Positions 56,510 to 64,000 of a stretch of 64,000 nt of DNA are shown in pieces (within the stretch, counting starts at the first letter, position 1; each line of letters begins with the position of its first letter). Source of the stretch: Neocallimastix lanati (nom. inval.) (lineage: Eukaryota; Neocallimastigomycota; Neocallimastigomycetes; Neocallimastigales; Neocallimastigaceae); NCBI GenBank assembly GCA_016946835.1, contig JACVTC010000103.1:323001-387000 (forward strand), written 5' to 3'. Made by a program: the position numbers and the translations under genes. The notes below the pieces were generated by a model, which had not been told where the DNA came from, did not search any database, and saw only the letters and a list, made by a program, of their open reading frames with translations.

Positions 56510-56989
56510 CTTAATTTTAACCCTATAATTATTTATTTATTGACATAATTATATGTTTTATATTTATCTATTTAACTATCCATTTAACTATTTATTTAAT
56601 AAAAAAAGTAAACATCTTCAATATTTTATGTCTATTGAAACTTTTTTATTTAAAAATATTTTTTTTCTTTTTATTAATTCTATTTTTTAATATTAAATAA
56701 TAATGAAGAAAAAAAAATATAATTAAAGTTAAAAATATAATAAAATCAAATATATAATAAAGTCAAATATATATAATATATATGCATATATCTATTTATA
56801 TTTATAGACTTGAAAACATTGAGAAGAACGAACGAAAAGACCTTTAATTTTTTTTTTTTTTTTTTTTTTTTTTTTGTTTGTTTTTTTGATATCTCATAAT
56901 CTTATCATTGATGTTGATTATTATTATAAATGAAACAGAATAAAATAAAATTCGAAAAAAAAAAAATTTAATAGTCAAAAGAAAAAATA

Positions 56990-57105
56990 ATAGTACAAAA
57001 AAAAATAATAGTACAAAAAAAAATAATAGTACAAAAAAAAATAATAGTACAAAAAAAAATAATAGTACAAAAAAAAATAATAGTACAAAAAAAAATAATA
57101 GTACA
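56990..57105. repeat. 18-bp minisatellite, about 6-7 copies
   Basis: Unit TAGTACAAAAAAAAATAA repeated almost without change. Confidence 0.9.
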
Positions 57106-57907
57106 AAAAAAAAAAGGGAATAATAAAAATTATATATTGAATTATACTTGAAAAAAACAAAAACAAAAACAAATTAAATTAAATCAAATCAAAATCTGCT
57201 GATGATATTAATTGTTCTTTTGTAAAAAATAATAATAATAATAATAATAATAAAATTAAAAAAAAATAAAAAAAAAAAGATGAATTTTAATTTTATTATT
57301 TATTAAAATTTTAATTTGTATTTAATATATTTGTAATCAATAATAAATTAAATAGAAAAAAGTAAATCATATATATAATAGTATTAAAATAATAAAAATT
57401 TTATATATATTTATTTAAACAAAATATATTTATTTATTTATTTTATAATAATATATATAAACAATAAAAATTAGTATAAATACTAAAAAAATTTTCTATG
57501 GTTATTTAATATTTAAATTTTTTTTTTTAAAGAAACTAATATTTTTAGTTTTTAATAATAATTATATAATTGATTTATATAATTAATTTTAAGAAGAAAA
57601 AAAAAATATTACGAAAATTTCACATTTAATAATAATAATAATATAACCTATATAAAATTTGTAATTTTATATACAATATATAAATAATATAATTAAAAGT
57701 AATTATTATATTTGATAATTGAAAGTAATTATTATATTACATAAAAAATAGTACTATTCTAATTATAATAAACATATATTTTTTTTTTTTAGTATTTACT
57801 AATTATTTAATATAATTTTTATTATAAAATATTATTATAAAATACTAGATAATAAATAAACTTTAATTATAAATTTTGGAAATTAAAAATAAAAACAAAA
57901 AATAAAA

Positions 57908-58714
57908 ATGAAGAGTTTTAATTTATTTGTTTTATTAAGTATTGCTTTAACATTTCTTATTAATGTTGGTTATACAAAAGCAGTTTCAAATGACAATGCA
58001 GCAATATATATAGTTGCTGTTGAACTTCCAGCTGAAATCAATGACCCCAAGAGTCCTGAATATAAAGAATTAATGGATGGTGTTATTGAAAACATTCATA
58101 ATATCATTATAGCTAATAAGGATGTTTATAAGGATCCTGCAAAGATTGATGAAATGCAATCCTCTTATGAGAAAGAAATAGCATCTGGTAGATTATTAGA
58201 AGATTATGGTAAATATGGCACAGTTTATCCTTTTGCCAAATCATCAAGTAAGATATTATTAGGTGCTTATTTATGTCCAGAACTTGTTGATGAAGTAAAA
58301 GCACTTCAATATATTGTCGGTTGTAATATGCAAACTCAATATACTCCAGATGATAGAAGATATCCTGATGATGAAAGATACCCTGATGATGAGAGATATC
58401 TTGATGATGAAAGATATCCTGATGATGAAGAAAATATAAAAGTTAATACTAATTGTAAAGCCTCTTTAATTGGCTATGCCTGTTGTTCACCAGAAAACAC
58501 TACGATTCAATATCATGATGAAGATGGTGATTGGGGTGTTGAAAATGGTGAATGGTGTGGTATTACTTCAATCTCTGAAGAAAAAGTTGACAACTGTTTC
58601 TCAAAATTTTTAGGATATCCATGTTGTTCTTCAGTTGTTGAAGTCGCTTATATTGATGAAGATGGAAAATGGGGAATAGAAAATGATGCTTGGTGTGGAA
58701 TTAGTAGTAATTAA
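57908..58714 (+). CDS. Secreted double-dockerin protein, possible protease-inhibitor domain (cellulosome-associated)
   Basis: 268 residues without intron. Residues 1-24 are a signal peptide (basic start, then LFVLLSIALTFLI). Residues about 32-142 are a domain without Cys until its end; its order (IYIVAVELP strand, helices, then ILLGAYLCPELVDEVKALQ and YIVGC) resembles the I9 propeptide inhibitors of subtilisins, by pattern only. Residues about 149-175 are an acidic linker of four DDERYP repeats. Two dockerin modules follow (about 181-217 and 227-265), each with C, GYxCC, Y-DEDG-WG-EN and WCGI. In anaerobic fungi such tandem modules anchor enzymes and accessory proteins to extracellular cellulosomes. 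No glycoside hydrolase domain is present, so it is an accessory component; an inhibitor protecting the complex from proteases is an inference. The ATG is preceded by A-rich sequence. Confidence 0.9.
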   Translation: MKSFNLFVLLSIALTFLINVGYTKAVSNDNAAIYIVAVELPAEINDPKSPEYKELMDGVIENIHNIIIANKDVYKDPAKIDEMQSSYEKEIASGRLLEDYGKYGTVYPFAKSSSKILLGAYLCPELVDEVKALQYIVGCNMQTQYTPDDRRYPDDERYPDDERYLDDERYPDDEENIKVNTNCKASLIGYACCSPENTTIQYHDEDGDWGVENGEWCGITSISEEKVDNCFSKFLGYPCCSSVVEVAYIDEDGKWGIENDAWCGISSN

Positions 58715-59064
58715 ATAAAAAGAAAAGAAAAATAAAAAAAATAATAATAATAATAATGAAAAGAAAAGTAATGAAAAAAAAAAATTAAAAAAAGAAAAAA
58801 GATCTGATCTAATTCTGAAAAAAAAAAAAAAAAAAAAAAAAAAAAGCATTAGAGTATCCCTTTTTATTTTTTTATAATTTCAATAAAATATAAAAATGGA
58901 AAAACAAACAAATGAACAACCTAAGAATTTAGTAAAAGAAAAAAAAAATTCAGAAGTTATTTTTAAATAAAATAATATTTGTAATTTTTTTTATATCATA
59001 ATTATTAATAGAGAAAAAATTAAAAAGATAATATAATTATTGTACAGACAAAAGAAATAATAAT

Positions 59065-59117
<53 letters not shown>

Positions 59118-59252
59118 GAAATAAAATATTAATAAAAAAATTATAAATAATTTTTTAATCTTAACTTTTATTTTGTATATGTACATTTATTTTTTATCTA
59201 TAATTTTATATATTTGCAAAACCAATATATTTTATTATCATAATTATTATTA

Positions 59253-59323
<71 letters not shown>

Positions 59324-59340
59324 TTAATTTGTAATTTATA

Positions 59341-59383
<43 letters not shown>

Positions 59384-59552
59384 AAAATTATTTAATTAAT
59401 AATATGTATTATAATATTTTATTTATTTTTAATTCCTATTTTATATATATATTATTAATGTTAAATTATTAAAGTTACAAATTAAAAATTACTATTGATG
59501 AAGAAAAAAATTTTTTAATTATATATATATATTTTTTTAATACTAATACTAA
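58715..59552. other. AT-rich intergenic region between the dockerin gene and the LINE
   Basis: No gene seen. It has poly-A runs (one of about 26 near 58820), AAT repeats near 59065-59112, ATT repeats near 59250-59320 and a T-run near 59350. Confidence 0.6.
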
Positions 59553-60216
59553 TACAGAACCCGAGCAGGGGTGTACTCGATTTATGTATTTAAATCGCCT
59601 GCAAGGGGAATTAACTTTACTCTTATAAAGTAGATCCACAGTACTGGTGCAAAATAGTAGTAAAGTTATATTTTGTGTTAATTAATAACATTATGCGCAA
59701 TGGTAATGTTATTGGTAAAATTTTTCTGGTGAACACTCACTGCGGAATATAATGGTGCATTTTTGGAACATTGTTAAATAAGTTACACCCAAGAATTAGT
59801 AATACATTTTCATTGTATTTCTATTTTCATGTAGTATTACTATTCTCATGTAAGAATCTATTGTATTCAATTGTATTTCAACTATATATTTCATGTATCA
59901 CGTTGTAAGAGATTGATTCACTCTAAATCTTGTAGTAATTTATTTAACTCTTTACTAATTTTGTGCCATTTTATTTCATCAATTCAATCTTAGTCATTAA
60001 ATACTTTATGATATTCAATTTAAATAATATACTGAAAAAAGTGCTAAATCAAATTATTTTTCAATCATTCAACAAACTACTAATTATCGAAATTATTTAC
60101 TCCAAAAAGATATAAAATTATTACAATTCTCATTATACTCAAGACTTTATAATAAAAATTGACTTTTTTTTATTTTTTTTTTTTTAGTTATTAATTTTTA
60201 GTTTTTTATTACTATT
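59553..60216 (+). promoter_or_regulatory. 5' untranslated region and presumed internal promoter of the LINE
   Basis: A non-coding stretch with a GC-richer start and the near-palindrome ATTTATGTATTTAAAT; it ends in a T-run just before the ATG. LINEs transcribe from such internal promoters, but no specific element can be named. Confidence 0.5.
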
Positions 60217-62703
60217 ATGGAAATCCAATTTATAAGAAATCAGAATTTCATTCTAAGAGGTTCAAGGTGCCACGGTATACCAATGGAGAATACGAAACTA
60301 CTCTTTATCCGCGGACTTCGATCTTGGCCAGAAATCAAAATGAGAAGACATTTAAAGAAAACTCTGAATGAATTAAATGATAAGGTTTTATCAGTTAAAC
60401 GTATTGCTAATTTTAATGATGCATTCTTTAAAATTAAAATAGTAGGTAATGAAGAAGAATTAACATCTATTACTGATTGTATTGTTAATAGTTTCAAACG
60501 TGCTTCAATTAACGTTATTAATTGTAGCAAAAGGAATCATAAATACAGTTTTTCTTCACTCAAAAGGAAACATTTTGCCTTATCAGAAAAAGTGAATTCA
60601 TCTTATAATATCAACTTATTCACTACTTCAAATTCAAATGTAGATTCAAGTCAAAATTCAAATTCAAGTTCAAATACAGATTCATGTTCAAGTTCAAGTA
60701 CAAGCTCAAGTTCAAGTTCAAGTACAAGTTCAAGTACAAGCTCAAGTTCAAGTTCAAGTACAAGTTTAAGTACAAGTTCAAGTACAGGTTCAAGTTCAAG
60801 TTCAAGTCCAAGTTCAAGTACAATTTCAAGTTCAAGTTCAAGTTCAAGTTCAAGTACAAGTTCAAGTACAAGTTCAAGTTCAAGTTCAAGTTCAAGTACA
60901 AGTTCAAGTTCAATTTCAAATTTATGTTTAAATTCAGTTTCAAGCTCAGATTCAAATTCAAATTTCAGTTCAATCAATTATAATAATTCCAATAATATTA
61001 ATAACACTCATATTAATAATAATACAGTTAAAGAATTTTCTCTATGTGTCAGTTGGAATACTAATGGATGGAACTTTGATAAAAAAGACAGTGTTAAATT
61101 CTTTATTTCATTGTACAAACCACTTTTCTTATGCTTTCAGGAAACAGGAAATGGTTCAGGTTCTAGCAGTAAATATCCATGTCGAGTATCATTAAAAAAC
61201 TACAAACATTTCTTCAAAAAAGCTAATAATGAAATTCCCGGTAAAAGAGGTCTTTATATTGGGTTTCATAATTCTTGTCAAGCCTCTCTTGAAAACAACA
61301 CTTATGAGTATATTATTTCCTTGTATACTTATAATTTTTGGAATTTCACTAAATGTTCTATTGGTAATGTGTACGTACCTCATAGTGGCCATAGCCTTCA
61401 TGCTAGAGCTGCTAGAATTGAAATATTGTCTTGGTTAAATAGTCACTCTTCTCATCCTTCAATGTTGGTTGGTGATTTTAATTTACCTACTGAGAAATTA
61501 AGTAATTTGCTCTCTAAATTTAGTAATTGGAAAATTCTTCCCTTATGGGGCTCCCCAATTTCATGGAGTAGAGGTAATAGAGAATCTGATATAGATCATG
61601 CGATTGTCAATGATCATATGTTAGATTTACTTTCATATGGTACTTTTATTGACTTTCCCCCCATTTCGGATCATAAACCTTTATTAATAAAAGGTAAATG
61701 TTTTTCATCAGTTAATTCAGATAATTCTTTCTCTCTGCCTAAAAAGACAGTTAAATGGGATAGATTAAAATGTATAAATGAAAAAGAATCAATTTTTGAC
61801 AACAACTATTTTAGTGTATTAGAGGAAGTGATTCCAGATCCTAATATTAGTATTGATGATATTTCTAAGAAATTTATTTCAACTTCATTCAATATTGCTA
61901 AGGAACTTAATATCACGTCAATTTCAGAAGTTCGAAAATCTTTTTTTCATATGTCGCAGAAAATATTTAATTTGCAAAAACTCAAAATGAAATTATATAA
62001 ATCCATTAAAAGAAGAGGTTCTTATCATAATTTAGATGAATTTGAAGAATTAATTGATAAATATAATAGAATGTGCAAAATTATTCATCATATGTGTAAT
62101 ATTTATAGGAAAACTGAATACCAACATTGGATCAATACAGGATGTGAATATATGAAATCTCATAACCCTAAGAAAGCTTGGAAATGGCTTAAAACAACAG
62201 CAAAAGTAGATAAATTTAAAAATATGTCAAATTCTCCAGTAAAGGACAAAAATGGTAAACTAGCTACTTCTACTAAAGAACAGTTAGAAGTATGGCACAA
62301 TCACTATAAAAAACTTGCTTCAAGTCATTCTGATATCAATAGTGCATTAATCGAATGGTCTAATAAATTTTCCAATGGAACAATCAGGTATACGAGACAC
62401 AATGAATGGGATATAAATCAAGACATCAGTATAGAAGAAATTAGAGAAGCAATTTTAGCTACTCCAAATTATAAAGCTTCAGGCCCGGATGGAATTTCTA
62501 TTGAATTTTATAAAGCTTTAATTCCTCCGGAGGACGAAAATTCAGTAAATAATTCTTCTTCTGGTTTAAATTGTTTACAGAAGATATACTCAAGAATTTG
62601 GAATGGAGAATTTCCTAGCTCTTGGAATGAAGCAAGTATTATATCTATTCCTAAAAAAGGAGATGATCTATCTGATTGTGACAATTATCGAGTATCTCTC
62701 TGA
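60217..62703 (+). pseudogene. LINE polyprotein, part 1: RRM-like domain, Ser tract, AP endonuclease, start of RT
   Basis: ATG 60217. Residues about 25-105 have a beta-alpha-beta-beta-alpha-beta pattern (KLLFIRGL, helix RRHLKKTLNEL, AFFKIKIVG, helix, INVINCS) like the RNA-binding domain of L1 ORF1 proteins. Residues about 140-250 are mostly Ser, coded by TCAAGT-type hexamers. The endonuclease runs from about 272 to 490: SWNTNGW, CFQETG, VYVPHSG, VGDFNLP near 418, ESDIDHAI and SDHKP near 485. Those cut the target DNA. A basic helical linker follows, then the RT start (YKASGPDGIS near 752, ASIISIPKKGD). The frame is lost at NYRVSL, where relatives in this class read NYRGISL, and stops at TGA 62701-62703. 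The Ser tract also gives long artefact ORFs in other frames. Confidence 0.9.
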
Positions 62704-64000
62704 TTAACAATGGTATTAAACTCATTTCGAAAATAGTCTCCAAAAGAATTTCGGAATATGGACTTAAAAATAATTTTATTAGGCCAGAGCAATTTGGATT
62801 TCGTACAAAAGAAGAATGTGTTAGTTTATTTATTTCAATTCGAGAAATTTGTCAAAGGCGTAAAAATGATAATAAAGAAACTTACCTTGCTTTTCTAGAT
62901 TTAAAAAAGGCATATGATTCTGTTCCAATAGGTAATATTTTATATAAATTAGATGCTTTAGGTATTAGAGGTAAATGTTATCAATTTATAAAAAATCTAT
63001 ATTTGACATCCAAAGCTAGTGTTAAAATTGATGATCAATATTCGGAATCTTTTAATATTATGAAAGGAGTTAGACAAGGTTGTCCACTATCACCAATTCT
63101 TTTCAATCTTTTTATTAATGACATTTTTAATGATGTTTCAGAACTTGGAATTCCTTTAGGCGAATCTAGATGTTGTGGTGGACTCTTTGCAGATGATATT
63201 GTTCTATGCGCACCGTCAAGAACTAAGTTGAAAAAAATGCTTAAGAAGGTAAATGAATGGGCTAAATTTAATATGATGAATTTTGGAATTAATAAGTGTG
63301 CAACGATGGTGATTCGACCAGACACACCTCTTTTTCAAAATAAAAGAGATCCTACTTTTTATCTTGCTGGTCAACCAATTCCAATAACTAAATGTTATAC
63401 CTATTTAGGTATACCATTTGATAAAAGCTTATCGTTGAAACCTATTATTAAATTACTTAACTCTAAAGTAACTAAAGCTCTCTTTTCTGTTAGTAAATTT
63501 CTTTCAAATTCCAAAATTCCTATTCCATTTAAGAAGATTATAATTAACTCTTATGTACTTAGTAAAGTCTCTTACTTTGCACCTTTACTTGGTTCGAATA
63601 AAACGAGAACAAATAATACTCAGAAATTAATTAATAAAGGATTAAGATGGATTGCAGGTATACAAAAAGCCAAATCATTTATTAATGTATATTCTATTTC
63701 AAAAGATTTACATATTCCTCCATTGTCAGCTAAGTGTGCTTTGTCTCAGGTCAAATGTTTTGATAAATGGAAAAATTCAAATTGTATTATTTCCTATTTA
63801 GTTAATAATATTCCAAAATCTAGAAAATATACATGGACAAAAGAAAGTAGAACTCTTAAACGTAAACTAGAGAAAAGAGGTAATAACGATAATAAAATCA
63901 AGGATTTTTATTGGAAAAGAGATATGAAAATCAATTCTATTAAAGCTGAGTTTTATGACAAAAACAAATTCGAAGAAACATCAAAATTTATAAAACTTTG
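62694..64000 (+). pseudogene. LINE polyprotein, part 2: reverse transcriptase core and C-terminus (runs off the window)
   Basis: In the next frame the RT continues from ISLINNG without any stop to the last base. Motifs in order: QFGFR, LAFLDLKKAYDSV, GVRQGCPLSP, LFADDIVLC (catalytic Asp pair), and TYLGIPFD of the thumb region. After about 63500 comes a Lys-rich region with a WIAGIQK motif; the usual Cys-rich end lies beyond the window. Only one base (a G of a GGT codon near 62692) separates this from part 1, so the element is otherwise intact in what can be seen. Confidence 0.9.

Larger units (their letters stand above)
53574..57907. other. Gene-poor AT-rich intergenic region
   Basis: No coding sequence, RNA gene or LTR recognised in 4.3 kb. 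It contains poly-A and poly-T runs, AAATAAT repeats (about 54270-54490 and 54780-54910), a 41-bp inverted repeat (55500-55613), a direct repeat of about 60 bp (56399-56509) and an 18-bp minisatellite (56990-57105). The base composition (over 85% AT by eye) fits ordinary intergenic DNA of anaerobic fungi. The last part should hold the promoter of the dockerin gene. Confidence 0.6.
59553..64000 (+). mobile_element. LINE-type non-LTR retrotransposon, 3' end beyond the window
   Basis: A leader of about 660 bp, clearly less AT-rich than its surroundings (starts near CAGAACCCGAGCAGGGG at 59556), precedes an ORF with AP-type endonuclease and a reverse transcriptase. No LTRs. The 5' boundary is inferred from composition. 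A single missing base at about 62692 splits the coding region. Confidence 0.85.

Noticed and set aside
60623-60983. Long ORFs of alternating Leu/Asn, Glu/Leu and Lys/Phe in the other frames of the LINE
   Set aside because: They are shadows of the TCAAGT-type repeats that code for the Ser tract.

Overview
The window looks like a chromosome segment of an anaerobic gut fungus (Neocallimastigomycota). Intergenic DNA is extremely AT-rich and full of poly-A/T runs and AAT/ATT microsatellites, proteins carry long Asn and Ser tracts, and one secreted protein (57.9-58.7 kb) ends in two Cys-rich modules typical of the dockerins of fungal cellulosomes. I could not run a taxonomic search, so this rests on gene content and composition.

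Layout. (1) 0-2.6 kb: a Gag plus aspartic-protease ORF whose end is cut by a solo LTR, then a minisatellite. (2) 2.6-12.25 kb: Ty3/Gypsy element A (minus strand), full length with two LTRs but killed by stop codons and a frameshift. (3) 12.25-18.3 kb: an almost gap-free chain of seven solo LTRs from several families, separated by only 3-7 bp. (4) 18.3-26.7 kb: Ty3/Gypsy element E (minus), nearly intact gag, two frameshifts in pol. (5) 26.7-31.26 kb: more solo LTRs and a deleted element D. (6) 31.27-40.43 kb: a triple nest, with intact Ty3/Gypsy element B inside a solo LTR inside another LTR. (7) 40.44-45.9 kb: inverted LTRs around element F (plus strand), which keeps only the RT-RNase H-integrase part of pol. 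(8) 45.9-52.7 kb: Ty3/Gypsy element C (minus), young and almost intact. (9) 52.69-53.48 kb: one more solo LTR ending 16 bp before a tRNA-Gln(CUG) gene, the spacing at which yeast Ty3 integrates. (10) 53.6-57.9 kb: gene-poor AT-rich DNA with a 41-bp perfect inverted repeat. (11) The dockerin gene. (12) 59.5-64.0 kb: a LINE-type retrotransposon (endonuclease plus reverse transcriptase) running off the right edge.

How the genes work together. Elements A, B, C and E share one plan: Gag with an N-terminal capsid-type region and a CCHC knuckle, then protease-RT-RNase H-integrase in the -1 frame. At the gag/pol overlap all four carry the same signal: a slippery heptamer, exactly 8 nt of spacer, a 5-bp stem and an 8-nt loop, with compensatory changes in the stem. 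I read this as a conserved -1 ribosomal frameshift site. Several leaders (A, B, C, D) also hold repeated or structured RNA motifs; the clearest is an array of five bulged hairpins in element A whose stems differ in sequence but stay complementary. LTRs of the TGTAAG...TTACA group carry a hairpin just after the TATA box with different, self-complementary sequences in different families. Together the window is an archive of repeated Ty3-like integration into the same short target sites, next to a tRNA gene.
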